This document shows positions 9,471-17,959 of a stretch of 64,000 bases of DNA, piece after piece. Each line of letters opens with the position of its first letter. The stretch's first letter is position 1. The notes under the pieces were generated by a model, which saw only the letters and a program-made list of their open reading frames with translations, was not told the DNA's origin and ran no database searches. The DNA is from Enterobacillus tribolii (GTDB taxonomy: Bacteria > Pseudomonadota > Gammaproteobacteria > Enterobacterales > Enterobacteriaceae): assembly GCF_003363015.1 (NCBI RefSeq), contig NZ_QRAP01000001.1:915162-979161 (forward strand), given 5' to 3'. A program made the position numbers and the translations under genes.

Positions 9471-11314
9471 TGCGCCGCTTCCGCCTGCCGGGTCAACAGC
9501 AACTGCGTCGTCTCGCCGGTCAATACGCCATTAACCTCATAGCCTTCGCCCGGCCGGGCGTCGGCGTCAAACAACGCGCGCGCCAGCGGGTTAACCAGAT
9601 GGACTTCGAGTTGGTTACGGATGCCGCGCCCGCCGTTCGACAAATCCGCCAGGCACAGTTCACGCAGCGACGCCATCGCCGCGTCGCTCAGCGTAACCGT
9701 CATCTCTTGCGCTTTCAGCCCTTCCAGCGTATTGCCCACCATTTGCGTAAAGATCTGGTCGGCGACGTCGGGGCGGATAAAGTCAAACACGATGATGTTT
9801 TCACCGATACGGTTCAGCAATTCGGGGCGGTTCAGCACCAGCTTAAAATGACGTTCAATCTCCGCTCTTACGTTACGCTGTACGGTTTCATACGGCTCAT
9901 CCGGACGCACGTTCGCCACCCGCTCGCCGTTGGCGTCGAGGCGATAGATCCCCAGATTGGAGGTGAAGATAATCAGCGCTTCGGAGAAATAAACCCGGTC
10001 GCCGCGCCCGGACGTCAGCACGCCGTCATCAATGATTTGCAGAAATTTATCCATCAGGCGCGGGTGCGCCTTCTCAATTTCATCAAACAACACCACGCTG
10101 AACGGCTTTTCGCGGATAGCGTTAGTCAGTTCGCCACCCACGTTGTAACCAACGTACCCCGGCGGCGCCCCAATCAGGCGTTGATCGGCATGTTCGGCGC
10201 TGAATTCCGACATATCAAAGCGGATATAAGCGCTTTCATCGCCGAACAACAGTTGCGTGACGGTTTTCGCCAGCTCGGTTTTCCCAACCCCGGTCGGCCC
10301 GGCGAGAAATACCACTCCGCGCGGCCGCCCGCCCTGACGGCCCACGCCGGTCACTGCCCGCTTGATGATGTCCAGCATATGCGTAACGGCGTGCGTCTGC
10401 CCTTTGACCCGTTTACGGATCAGGCCGTCCGCGTTGCGGATTTTGTCCTTTTCAATCTTTAGCCAGGGATCTTCGGTAATCCCGACCTTATAACGCCGTA
10501 CCGCATCGCTGACGCGATCCTGCGCCACGCCTTCAATGCGCGCCAGCTGGGCGATCGCGTTCATGTCGATCAGCAGCAAGCCTTCGGTTTCATCCACAAA
10601 CGCCTGGAGGGATTTCTGTTGCGTCGCCTCATCGCTTTCCCCGCCCGCCAGGGAACGCAGCAACGCCGGCGCCAGCGCGCGGCGGGCGATGCGATCCGGT
10701 CTGGCGACCGGAATATGGCGGATTCGCGGGTTGTTGATCAAAAACCAGTCGGGCAAATCGCCCTCTTTTTCCACCACCCACAGCACGGTGTTGAAGAACG
10801 CCCGCCGTTGTTCTCCGGCCGGACGCGCGCGCGCCTGATGAGAAAGCACCAGCGCCCGGGTAAACAGGCTGTGTTCCGCCGGCGTCAGGTTGTCGTTGTG
10901 GTTAATCAGGCAGGAGGCGAAGTCCACGATCAGCGCAACCGGTTCGCCGGGCAGTTCAATCAGGCGCTCCAGCGTGGCGTTGAGCAGATCGATTCCCCCG
11001 TTCGCCCGGCCATCAACCACGTTCAGGCCAAGCTGCGTCAGCGTTTTTTGCGTCGCGGCGGGATCTTCGCCGGGAAAGTTCACGGGCGTGAAACCGTGCA
11101 GCGGGTTGAACGCCACCACGTGCTGATAGCCCGCTTCGCGCAGCGCGTTATGCAGCGCCTGCTGGAAAGGCAGCGTCGTTACCGCGCCCGGCGCGATTTC
11201 ACTCGCCTGTAAATCACGGACGTTGCCGGAGAGAACGAACTGGCTTTTCAGCGGTAAGAAACGCAGTAAATCGCGGACCCAGCGCGGCGGCTGGTAAGAG
11301 GGCGTCTGTGACAT
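9467..11314 (-). CDS. ClpA/ClpB-like AAA+ ATPase, first gene of the four-gene operon
   Basis: A 615-residue protein. Residues from about 315 onward form a clade-3 AAA+ module of the ClpB second-ring type: Walker A GPTGVGKTE (about 336-344), Walker B VVLFDEIEKAH (about 400-410), sensor-1 TSN, an arginine-finger region (LLNRIGENIIVF) and a sensor-2-like GGRGIRNQ. The N-terminal half (FVLSGNVRDLQ, then ALIVDFAS) looks like a degenerate AAA+ fold with a Walker B-like strand but no P-loop. No ClpP-binding loop is obvious. I chose the second ATG of ATGATG, 6 nt after AAGGA; the first ATG is at 11317 and the upstream extension to 11380 is not supported. The stop overlaps the radical SAM start (ATGA). 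Confidence 0.85.
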   Translation of the reverse strand: MSQTPSYQPPRWVRDLLRFLPLKSQFVLSGNVRDLQASEIAPGAVTTLPFQQALHNALREAGYQHVVAFNPLHGFTPVNFPGEDPAATQKTLTQLGLNVVDGRANGGIDLLNATLERLIELPGEPVALIVDFASCLINHNDNLTPAEHSLFTRALVLSHQARARPAGEQRRAFFNTVLWVVEKEGDLPDWFLINNPRIRHIPVARPDRIARRALAPALLRSLAGGESDEATQQKSLQAFVDETEGLLLIDMNAIAQLARIEGVAQDRVSDAVRRYKVGITEDPWLKIEKDKIRNADGLIRKRVKGQTHAVTHMLDIIKRAVTGVGRQGGRPRGVVFLAGPTGVGKTELAKTVTQLLFGDESAYIRFDMSEFSAEHADQRLIGAPPGYVGYNVGGELTNAIREKPFSVVLFDEIEKAHPRLMDKFLQIIDDGVLTSGRGDRVYFSEALIIFTSNLGIYRLDANGERVANVRPDEPYETVQRNVRAEIERHFKLVLNRPELLNRIGENIIVFDFIRPDVADQIFTQMVGNTLEGLKAQEMTVTLSDAAMASLRELCLADLSNGGRGIRNQLEVHLVNPLARALFDADARPGEGYEVNGVLTGETTQLLLTRQAEAAQ

Positions 11315-11361
11315 CATGATTCCTTTCGTGACTTCGCCGGCGGCACGGCGTTCAATAGCAA

Positions 11362-11373
11362 TGATTGTAATCA
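11362..11373 (-). promoter_or_regulatory. Candidate promoter/operator of the four-gene operon
   Basis: About 50 bp upstream of the AAA+ gene there is a dyad, TGATT-GT-AATCA, that overlaps a -10-like TACAAT read on the minus strand (11364-11369). No convincing -35 box is visible at the normal distance. This is the only promoter-like element between the operon and the cutC terminator, and a dyad over a -10 box would suit a repressor. The call is weak. Confidence 0.3.
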
Positions 11374-11423
11374 ATTTCACCGCGGATAAATGCGTTTTTT
11401 CTCCTTTATCCGCAGGATGACGC

Positions 11424-11454
11424 TAAAAAACCCCGGCAGCAACATCGCCGGGGT
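11424..11454 (-). terminator. Intrinsic terminator of cutC
   Basis: An 8-bp GC-rich stem (11430-11437 with 11447-11454, 9-base loop) is followed on the minus strand by a run of six U. It lies just after the cutC stop and separates cutC from the operon below it on the same strand, so the four-gene operon needs its own promoter. Confidence 0.8.
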
Positions 11455-11480
11455 CATCACGTTTTCCGCGGTTATTTTCG

Positions 11481-12239
11481 TCAGACTGAACGAAGCTGGC
11501 CTTCTCCCAGGCTCAGCGCCGTTTTCATTGCTTCGACCAGTTCACCGTCCACGCAGTAGTGGGAAAACTCATCGAATTCGCTGTCGGAACACATGGTCAC
11601 GCCCGCCTTACGGTAACGCATTGCCGACGGCACCTGGCGTCCGGCCGAACTGTGCAGTTCGGCGAATCCCGCTTCCTGAAACTTATGCAGGTTGGTCAGC
11701 CGTACGCCTGCGCCGGGCATGATGACCGGCCCTGTACTGGCGTGCAGCAGCTCTTTCAGCAACGGCAGGCCCGCTTCCGCGCTCTGCTGCTGGCCCGAGG
11801 TCAGAATGCGCGCCACGCCCAGGTCGGTCAGCTGATTCAGCGCCACCACCGGACTGACGCACATGTCGAACGCGCGGTGAAAGGTAATCGCCATATTCCC
11901 GGCTTCGCGCATCAGTTCACGCATCCGCGGCAGGTCGATGTGCCCTTCGGCGTCCAGAAAGCCGACCACCGCGCCGGGGAAGCCCAGGTCGCGAATCATC
12001 GCCATGTCTTTTTTGATTACCTCAAACTCGGCGTCGCTATAACAAAAGTCGCCGCCGCGCGGCCGGACAATCGGGTGTACCGGAATTTTCACCCGCTCCC
12101 GTACCAGCACCAGCGTGCCATAACTCGGGGTCAGCCCGCCCTCCTGCTGGCTGGCGCACAGCTCGATTCTGTCCGCCCCCGCCTGTTCCGCCACCACGGC
12201 ACACTCCGCTCCGTAGCAGCATATCTCCAATTTCGTCAT
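11481..12239 (-). CDS. cutC: CutC family protein
   Basis: A 252-residue TIM-barrel protein of the CutC family, cytosolic and historically linked to copper homeostasis. The start at 12239 is preceded by GCAGGAGG at good spacing and gives [14 protein letters not shown], the typical N-terminus; the upstream in-frame extension to 12380 is not conserved. Family blocks are visible: [31 protein letters not shown]-like (here [12 protein letters not shown]), FHRAFD and [13 protein letters not shown]. In E. coli cutC lies next to yecM-argS, as here, but patB and two membrane genes intervene. It is divergent from patB. Confidence 0.95.
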   Translation of the reverse strand: MTKLEICCYGAECAVVAEQAGADRIELCASQQEGGLTPSYGTLVLVRERVKIPVHPIVRPRGGDFCYSDAEFEVIKKDMAMIRDLGFPGAVVGFLDAEGHIDLPRMRELMREAGNMAITFHRAFDMCVSPVVALNQLTDLGVARILTSGQQQSAEAGLPLLKELLHASTGPVIMPGAGVRLTNLHKFQEAGFAELHSSAGRQVPSAMRYRKAGVTMCSDSEFDEFSHYCVDGELVEAMKTALSLGEGQLRSV

Positions 12240-12427
12240 CAATATTCCTCCTGCAAAATCAACGAACCAAATAGAACAACGTGAAAACTTTTCAAAACGG
12301 CAGATGAAACTTGAGAAATGGGATCTTTCTCGCGTAGGCTGAAAAACGACACCGACAAGAGAGACGGCGCTATACAGCATAAAATCATGTTGAGAGCGGT
12401 TTCAGGCCTATATAAGGATACATTACT

Positions 12428-13570
12428 ATGGCATTCAATTTTGACGAATGGGTAGACAGAAGTCACAGCGATAGCGATAAGTGGCATAAATATGCCGGAA
12501 AAGACATTATTCCGCTCTGGGTCGCAGATACTGACTTTCGCTCTCCACCCGCCGTCATAGAGGCATTACAACAACGTATCGCCGAAGGCGTGTTCGGTTA
12601 TGGTTATCCTTCACCGGAGCTGACCGACATTTTCGTGCGCCGGATGCGAGAGCTGTATCAGTGGGAAATTCAGCCGGAATGGCTGGTCTTTTTGCCCGGA
12701 CTGGTATGCGGGCTGAACCTTTCCGTACGCGCATTAACCGCTGACGGCGAAAAAACCCTCGCGCCGCATCCGATTTATCCGCCGTTCGTCCGCTCTTCCA
12801 ACTTTGCCGGTCGCAAACAGATTAGCGCCCCCATGGTATTGAAAAACCAACGCTGGGTGATGGATCTTGACGCCATTGAGCCACGTATGGACGGCAGCGC
12901 GAAGCTGCTGATGCTGTGCAACCCGCACAACCCCGGCGGCACCGTTTATACCCGCGAAGAGCTGGAAGCCCAGCTGGAGTTCGCCCGCCGCCATAATCTC
13001 TATATCTGTTCCGATGAAATTCACTGCGATCTGCTGCTGGAGCCGGGCGTACGCCATGTTCCCATCGCTTCGCTGAGTGAAGATGCGCAACAGCGCAGCA
13101 TCACCCTGATGGCGCCGTCGAAAACCTTCAACATCGCCGGCCTCGGCGCTTCCATCGCCATCATCCCGAACGCGGAACTGCGCGGGCGTTTCATTCAGAC
13201 GCGCGCCGGCATCGTTCCCGGCGTAGATATTCTGGCCTACGTGGCGGCGACCGCCGCTTACCGTGACGGCGAAGCCTGGCTGCGCGATCAGCTCGACTAC
13301 CTGCGCGCCAACCGCGACCGGGTATTTGAGCGCATCAACACCATGCCGGGACTTTCCATGACGCCGATGGCAGCGACATACCTGGCCTGGATCGACGCCA
13401 GTCAGTTGCCGGTTGACAATCCGCACGCCTTCTTTGAACAGGCAGGCGTCGGCCTTTCGCCGGGCAGCGACTTCGGCAACCCGCGTTTCGTGCGGCTGAA
13501 TTTCGGCTGTACCCGCGCGCTGCTCGATAAAGCGCTGGATCGCATGGAGGCCGCCGTCAAAGCGCTCTGA
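12428..13570 (+). CDS. MalY/PatB-type PLP-dependent cysteine-S-conjugate beta-lyase
   Basis: A 380-residue fold-type I PLP enzyme. The motif SKTFNIAGL places the Schiff-base lysine at residue 232. NPHNPGG and CSDEIHCDL supply the conserved Asn and Asp that contact PLP, and the C-terminal FVRLNFGC holds the carboxylate-binding Arg. The N-terminus (FDEWVDRSHSDSDKW) and IPLWVADTDFRSP are typical of the MalY/PatB group, which cleaves C-S bonds in cystathionine and similar substrates, giving pyruvate, ammonia and a thiol. AAGGA lies 9 nt upstream of the ATG. A strong terminator follows. The exact substrate cannot be read from sequence. Confidence 0.88.
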   Translation: MAFNFDEWVDRSHSDSDKWHKYAGKDIIPLWVADTDFRSPPAVIEALQQRIAEGVFGYGYPSPELTDIFVRRMRELYQWEIQPEWLVFLPGLVCGLNLSVRALTADGEKTLAPHPIYPPFVRSSNFAGRKQISAPMVLKNQRWVMDLDAIEPRMDGSAKLLMLCNPHNPGGTVYTREELEAQLEFARRHNLYICSDEIHCDLLLEPGVRHVPIASLSEDAQQRSITLMAPSKTFNIAGLGASIAIIPNAELRGRFIQTRAGIVPGVDILAYVAATAAYRDGEAWLRDQLDYLRANRDRVFERINTMPGLSMTPMAATYLAWIDASQLPVDNPHAFFEQAGVGLSPGSDFGNPRFVRLNFGCTRALLDKALDRMEAAVKAL

Positions 13571-13581
13571 GCCTGCTCTCT

Positions 13582-13611
13582 CCGGGCGAACGCACGTTCG
13601 CCCGGCTTTTT
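13582..13611 (+). terminator. Terminator after the PatB-type gene
   Basis: An 11-bp perfect stem (13582-13592 with 13595-13605) with a very tight loop is followed by a T-run (13607-13611). It ends the PatB-type transcript and separates it from the two small membrane protein genes. Confidence 0.85.
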
Positions 13612-13694
13612 CCCCGCCCTTCACGCCCGCTTCACCGGAATTTCACACAGCCTCCGTAACGTGTCGCCATCGATACAACACGGAAGATTGAATC

Positions 13695-14096
13695 ATGAAA
13701 TCCAGACTCTCCTCCCTCGATCAGGCCTGTTACTTCTGTTTGCTCGGCCCGGCCATCGGCCTCGGTTTGCTGCTGGCGCTGGTGATGTTCCGCACGCCCG
13801 CACAGGCGCCGGCGATTTACCTGACCGCCCTGCCGATCGCCTACCTGCTGGGCGCCGCCCCGGCGTTTCTGACCGGCATGCTTTCCGGCAGGCTGCCTGA
13901 ACGACGTGGAAAATCGTTGCTGGTCGCCGCGCTGGGCGCGCTGATATTCGTTCTGACCATTCTGGCGCTCCTGTTGGCGACCGATCTGACCCGCAACCCG
14001 TTGCCCGGCACGCTGGCCGCCTGTGCCATCATCGGCTTTATCACCGCGTTCAGCGCCTATTGGCTGGTCAACAAACTGCCTGCCCTGAACCTTTAA
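13695..14096 (+). CDS. Small inner-membrane protein, first of a tandem paralogous pair
   Basis: A 133-residue hydrophobic protein with four predicted transmembrane helices (about 12-35, 42-62, 76-97, 102-127). I do not recognise a named family. Its loop LTGMLSGRLPERRGKSLL corresponds to LTGIAAKWLPENRGKIAV in the next gene, and the helix pattern is the same, so the two genes are tandem duplicates that have diverged. The ATG at 13695 lies 24 nt before the next gene's spacer only in sense of operon order: both genes are likely co-transcribed. Function unknown. Confidence 0.75.
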   Translation: MKSRLSSLDQACYFCLLGPAIGLGLLLALVMFRTPAQAPAIYLTALPIAYLLGAAPAFLTGMLSGRLPERRGKSLLVAALGALIFVLTILALLLATDLTRNPLPGTLAACAIIGFITAFSAYWLVNKLPALNL

Positions 14097-14120
14097 CTGA
14101 CACGACACCGGATTACGGAT

Positions 14121-14546
14121 ATGAAAAATACCACCTCTTACATTTTCAGCGCCCTGTATTTCGCCATATTGGGGCCGCTTATCGCCCTGCTTTTTGCGGT
14201 GCCCGTCGTGCTGCTGTCCATCAAGGATGACTTTTCCGCCCTGCCACTGGTCGTGCTGATCGGGTTACCGCTGGTGTATATCGTTGGTTTTATTCCTGCG
14301 CTGCTGACCGGCATCGCCGCTAAATGGCTGCCGGAGAACCGGGGAAAAATCGCCGTGCTGGCTGTGATCGGCGCCGCGCTGTCCAACGCGGCCGGTTTCA
14401 TTGCGTTCAGGGTATCGGGGCTGGATGACATCGGGCTGAATGCCCCGTTGGTCGGCCTGTTCGGCGCTATCGTCACCCTGCTGCTGTACTGGCCGATGTC
14501 CGCCAAAAACGGACAACGGATGAGAAAGGCAAACGGGGCCGCTTAG
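14121..14546 (+). CDS. Small inner-membrane protein, second of a tandem paralogous pair
   Basis: A 141-residue protein with four predicted transmembrane helices and a short basic C-terminal tail (KNGQRMRKANGAA). It is the paralogue of the gene 24 nt upstream, sharing the central loop motif with PE-RGK and the P-I-L-TG segment before it. The TAG at 14544-14546 overlaps the stop codon of the convergent yecM by 3 nt, leaving no room for a terminator between them. No known function. Confidence 0.75.
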   Translation: MKNTTSYIFSALYFAILGPLIALLFAVPVVLLSIKDDFSALPLVVLIGLPLVYIVGFIPALLTGIAAKWLPENRGKIAVLAVIGAALSNAAGFIAFRVSGLDDIGLNAPLVGLFGAIVTLLLYWPMSAKNGQRMRKANGAA

Positions 14547-15106
14547 CCGCGCTCGCTGGCGACGACGTCGCGGATATCATAAGGGTGAAACTTAATCGTG
14601 ACCTGACCGTCGCTGACCGCCAGCGTCGGATTCGGCAGCCGTTCACCTTCCCCCTGCGGCGCGCTGAACTTCAGCTTAATGCCCGGCGTCAGCAATGCGG
14701 CGTCCGGCAGCAACGCCAGCGCGCGCGGATGCAACGTTTGCGGATCGCCGTCAATCACCAGTTCCACATGTTCCCAACCTTCGTGAGGGTAGCGTTTCTC
14801 GCCGGGGTAAGGCAGTTCGACGCAGTCGATCTGCCAGCTTCCCACCGTCAGCGGCTGACGCAGGGTGAACAGACAAATCGGGCGGCCGTTAATGTTGTTT
14901 TCAGACAACAGATCGCCGCACTGCATCAGCCCGTGACGCCAGCGATCGGCCGTGGCGTTTTGGTGGCAACGCAAGGAAATGTGGTCGGCCCGGAACTGGC
15001 TGAGATCCAGGCCGAGTTTTTGCGCCAGCGCCTCAAGCAAACCGGTGAAACGCGCTAAATCCGCATCCAGTTCGCTCAGGGATTCAATTGAAGCCAGAAA
15101 AGTCAT
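14543..15106 (-). CDS. yecM: YecM family protein (VOC-fold metal-binding protein)
   Basis: A 187-residue cytosolic protein matching E. coli YecM along its length, including ADHISLRCHQNATADRWR, LLSENNINGRPICLF, PGEKRYPHEGWEHVE and LPNPTLAVSDG.VTIKFHP. YecM has a vicinal-oxygen-chelate-like fold with probable metal-binding His and Glu residues; its biochemical role is unknown. Of two in-frame ATGs, I chose 15106 because GGAG lies about 10 nt upstream of it but directly abuts the other one (15115). Divergent from argS, as in E. coli. Confidence 0.92.
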   Translation of the reverse strand: MTFLASIESLSELDADLARFTGLLEALAQKLGLDLSQFRADHISLRCHQNATADRWRHGLMQCGDLLSENNINGRPICLFTLRQPLTVGSWQIDCVELPYPGEKRYPHEGWEHVELVIDGDPQTLHPRALALLPDAALLTPGIKLKFSAPQGEGERLPNPTLAVSDGQVTIKFHPYDIRDVVASERG

Positions 15107-15308
15107 GTCTACCATTCTCCGGGATAAGTCCGGCGCTTACTTTACACGCTCCGCGCTTCACCTCCAACCGGATGAGAACGCCTGCTGACGTCGCCGTTGA
15201 ATTCGCATATAATTACCGGCTGTTTTGCGCCCCCGCGCATTTATTTTTCCTAAAGAGCGATGCGTGCCGCTTACGGCCCGCCATACTGCACAATATTAAG
15301 GTAACCCG

Positions 15309-17039
15309 GTGAATATTCAGGCATTACTTTCAGATAAAGTCACCCAGGCGCTGGTCGCCGCAGGCGCCCCCGCCGATAGCGAAGCCCTCGTCCGCCAGTC
15401 CGCCAAGGCGCAATTCGGCGACTATCAGGCCAACGGTGTAATGGGCGCCGCCAAAAAGCTTGGCCTGCCGCCACGCCAACTGGCCGAGAAAGTGGTTGCC
15501 GCGTTGGATCTGGAAGGCATTGCCAGCAAGGTGGAGATCGCCGGTCCGGGCTTCATCAATATCTTCCTGGCGCCGCAATGGCTGGCCGCGAATCTGGAAA
15601 GCGCGTTGCAGGACGCGCGTCTGGGCGTCGCGCCGGTGAGGCCGCAGACGATCGTGGTTGACTACTCTGCCCCGAACGTCGCCAAAGAGATGCACATCGG
15701 CCATATCCGCTCGACCATTATTGGCGACGCCGCCGTGCGCACCCTGGAATTTCTCGGCCACAACGTGATTCGCGCCAACCATGTCGGCGACTGGGGCACC
15801 CAGTTCGGCATGTTGATCGCCTATCTGGAAAAAGTGCAGAACGAAAATGCGGCGGATATGGATCTGTCCGATCTGGAAGCCTTCTACCGCGAAGCGAAAA
15901 AGAACTACGACGAAGACCCGGTTTTCGCCGAGCGCGCACGTGGGTATGTCGTGAAGCTGCAGGGCGGCGATCCCTACTGCCGTGAGATGTGGCGCAAGCT
16001 GGTCGACATCACCATGACACAAAACCAGAAGACTTATGATCGTCTCAACGTCACCCTGACAAAAGACGACGTCATGGGTGAAAGCCTGTACAACAGCATG
16101 CTGCCGGGCATCGTCGCCGATCTGAAAGCCAAGGGGCTGGCGACGGAAGACGAAGGCGCCGTGGTGGTCTACCTCGACGAGTTCAAGAACAAAGAAGGCG
16201 AACCGATGGGCGTCATCATCCAGAAGAAGGATGGCGGCTACCTTTACACCACTACCGACATCGCCTGCGCCAAATACCGCTACGAAACGCTGGGCGCCGA
16301 TCGCGTGCTGTATTACATCGATTCCCGTCAGCATCAACACCTGATGCAGGCCTGGACCATCGTGCGCAAGGCCGGTTACGTGCCGGACTCCGTCAGCCTG
16401 GAACACCATATGTTCGGCATGATGCTGGGCAAAGACGGCAAACCATTCAAAACCCGCGCCGGCGGCACCATCAAGCTTTCCGATCTGCTCGACGAAGCGA
16501 TTGAACGCGCCGGTCAACTGGTGCGCGGCAAAAACCCGGATATCAGCGGCGCGGAGCTGGAAACGCTGATCAACGCCGTCGCCATCGGTTCGGTGAAATA
16601 CGCTGACCTGTCGAAAAGCCGTACCACCGATTACGTTTTCGACTGGGACAACATGCTGGCGTTTGAAGGCAACACCGCGCCTTATATGCAATACGCCTAC
16701 ACCCGTGTCTCCTCCATCTTCAAGCGTGCCGGTATTGATGAAAACGCCCTGAGCGGCGACATCGTGCTGACGGAAGAGAAAGAGCTGGCGCTGGCTGCAC
16801 GTTTGTTGCAGTTCGAAGAAACGATCACCACCGTGGCGCGTGAAGGCACCCCGCACGTGATGTGTGCTTACCTCTACGATCTTGCCGGCCTGTTCTCCGG
16901 CTTCTACGAGGCCTGCCCGATCCTGACGGCGGAAACCGAGGGCCAGCGCAACAGCCGGCTGAAGCTGGCCGCGCTGACGGCGAAAACGCTGAAACTCGGG
17001 TTGGATACGCTGGGAATTGAAACCGTAGCGCGCATGTAA
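15309..17039 (+). CDS. argS: Arginyl-tRNA synthetase
   Basis: A 576-residue class I aminoacyl-tRNA synthetase that charges tRNA-Arg. The HIGH signature is MHIGHIRS at residues 128-135. The N-terminal additional domain ([15 protein letters not shown]) and the C-terminal DALR anticodon-binding domain ([10 protein letters not shown]) are both present. As in other bacterial ArgRS proteins the KMSK motif is degenerate. Translation starts at a GTG, as in E. coli argS, which probably limits expression. Length is normal (E. coli 577). Confidence 0.97.
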   Translation: MNIQALLSDKVTQALVAAGAPADSEALVRQSAKAQFGDYQANGVMGAAKKLGLPPRQLAEKVVAALDLEGIASKVEIAGPGFINIFLAPQWLAANLESALQDARLGVAPVRPQTIVVDYSAPNVAKEMHIGHIRSTIIGDAAVRTLEFLGHNVIRANHVGDWGTQFGMLIAYLEKVQNENAADMDLSDLEAFYREAKKNYDEDPVFAERARGYVVKLQGGDPYCREMWRKLVDITMTQNQKTYDRLNVTLTKDDVMGESLYNSMLPGIVADLKAKGLATEDEGAVVVYLDEFKNKEGEPMGVIIQKKDGGYLYTTTDIACAKYRYETLGADRVLYYIDSRQHQHLMQAWTIVRKAGYVPDSVSLEHHMFGMMLGKDGKPFKTRAGGTIKLSDLLDEAIERAGQLVRGKNPDISGAELETLINAVAIGSVKYADLSKSRTTDYVFDWDNMLAFEGNTAPYMQYAYTRVSSIFKRAGIDENALSGDIVLTEEKELALAARLLQFEETITTVAREGTPHVMCAYLYDLAGLFSGFYEACPILTAETEGQRNSRLKLAALTAKTLKLGLDTLGIETVARM

Positions 17040-17064
17040 TCACCCACCACTACGCATCTTATCA

Positions 17065-17089
17065 GGGGAGCTTAATGCTCCCCTTTTTT
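17065..17089 (+). terminator. Terminator of argS
   Basis: A 7-bp stem (17065-17071 with 17077-17083), 5-base loop and six T directly after it: a textbook intrinsic terminator 25 nt after the argS stop. Confidence 0.92.
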
Positions 17090-17133
17090 ATATTCACTCA
17101 CCAGATATAAAGATTAGATAATTAGATTTTAAT

Positions 17134-17162
17134 TTGACGTTATAGAAAACAAAGCTCATTAT
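17134..17162 (+). promoter_or_regulatory. Possible promoter of the toxin-antitoxin ORF
   Basis: In the AT-rich stretch after the argS terminator, TTGACG (17134-17139) is followed after 17 nt by CATTAT (17157-17162), a partial -10 match. It lies 45 bp upstream of the toxin start. Weak, but this is the only candidate seen between the terminator and the gene. Confidence 0.35.
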
Positions 17163-17206
17163 CTGATTAATTCAACAACCGATATGTTTGCAACACGCGA
17201 GGGTAT

Positions 17207-17917
17207 ATGGCTGCGGTTATCATGTGGACAAAGAAAGCGGCGAAGCAGTTGATGTCCATTGATATGCGATACCGGAAAGCGATTCAGAAAAAAGTGAACG
17301 CGCTCAGCACGTTCCCCGACGTCACGCTTGATATCAAAAAGCTTCAGTATACGGACGATCAATACAGGATAAGGGTGGGTGATTACCGGGTTATTTTCCG
17401 CGTGGACGACGACGATCCCGTGGTCTGTAGCATTGAGATCGTTAAGCGCAGAACGTCAAAGACTTACTATATGGAAGAACCCGCTTCCTGCATTTACACC
17501 CCTGACCCGATACCGGTATCCGTAACAGCGCGAGATTGGACTATGTCTGAAAAAATTCAATATATTACCGACGTACATGGCAAGCCTCAGTTCGTGGTGC
17601 TGCCCGTTGAGGATTACCACACGCTGCTGGAAGGCGACCATGACGAAAGTTGGGAGGATGTGCCCTACACCGCTTCCGACGACGATCAGGAAACCATTCC
17701 CAGCGACGTGATTAACATCATGATTGACGAGGACGTCAGCCTGCTGGCTGCCTGGCGCATCTATTCCGGAATGTCTCAGTATGACGTGGCCGAACAGTTG
17801 GGAACCACGCAGTCCGCGGTTTCTCAATGGGAGGCGGTCGATTCCCGTCCGCAGAAAAAAACCCGGGAAAAGCTGGCGGCACTGTACGGCTGCCGCCCCA
17901 GCCAAATGCTTTTGTAA
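17207..17917 (+). CDS. RelE/HigB-type toxin fused in frame to an Xre-type antitoxin
   Basis: One uninterrupted 236-codon ORF holds what are normally two genes. Residues 1-88 form a RelE/HigB mRNA-interferase-like toxin (WTKKAAKQL, LDIKKLQ, YRIRVGDYRVIF, IVKRRTSKTYY). Residues 113-236 form the usual partner antitoxin: an N-terminal segment starting MSEKIQYITDVHGKPQFVVLP, then a helix-turn-helix (about 175-232, MSQYDVAEQLGTTQSAVSQWE). The linker 89-112 has no stop codon, though the toxin would normally end near residue 88. The ATG at 17543 could still start a free antitoxin, with only a weak GAG upstream. The start at 17207 has GAGG 4 nt before it; the in-frame ATG at 17222 is closer to the family N-terminus. 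It may be a true fusion, a toxin inactivated by fusion, or an ORF relying on internal initiation. Confidence 0.85.
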   Translation: MAAVIMWTKKAAKQLMSIDMRYRKAIQKKVNALSTFPDVTLDIKKLQYTDDQYRIRVGDYRVIFRVDDDDPVVCSIEIVKRRTSKTYYMEEPASCIYTPDPIPVSVTARDWTMSEKIQYITDVHGKPQFVVLPVEDYHTLLEGDHDESWEDVPYTASDDDQETIPSDVINIMIDEDVSLLAAWRIYSGMSQYDVAEQLGTTQSAVSQWEAVDSRPQKKTREKLAALYGCRPSQMLL

Positions 17918-17922
17918 TCTCC

Positions 17923-17949
17923 GCGCCATCCCTTTTACCGGGATGGCGC
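17923..17949. terminator. Bidirectional hairpin between the TA ORF and murJ
   Basis: A 10-bp perfect stem (17923-17932 with 17940-17949) and a 7-base loop sit between two convergent genes. The loop contains TTTT, but there is no long U-run after either arm, so efficiency is uncertain. Confidence 0.65.
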
Positions 17950-17959
17950 AATGCCGGCC

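Noticed and set aside
15330-16856. 508-codon ORF antisense to argS
   Set aside because: It lies entirely opposite a highly conserved gene and its protein has the His/Gln/Arg-rich composition of a reverse-strand shadow of GC-rich codons.
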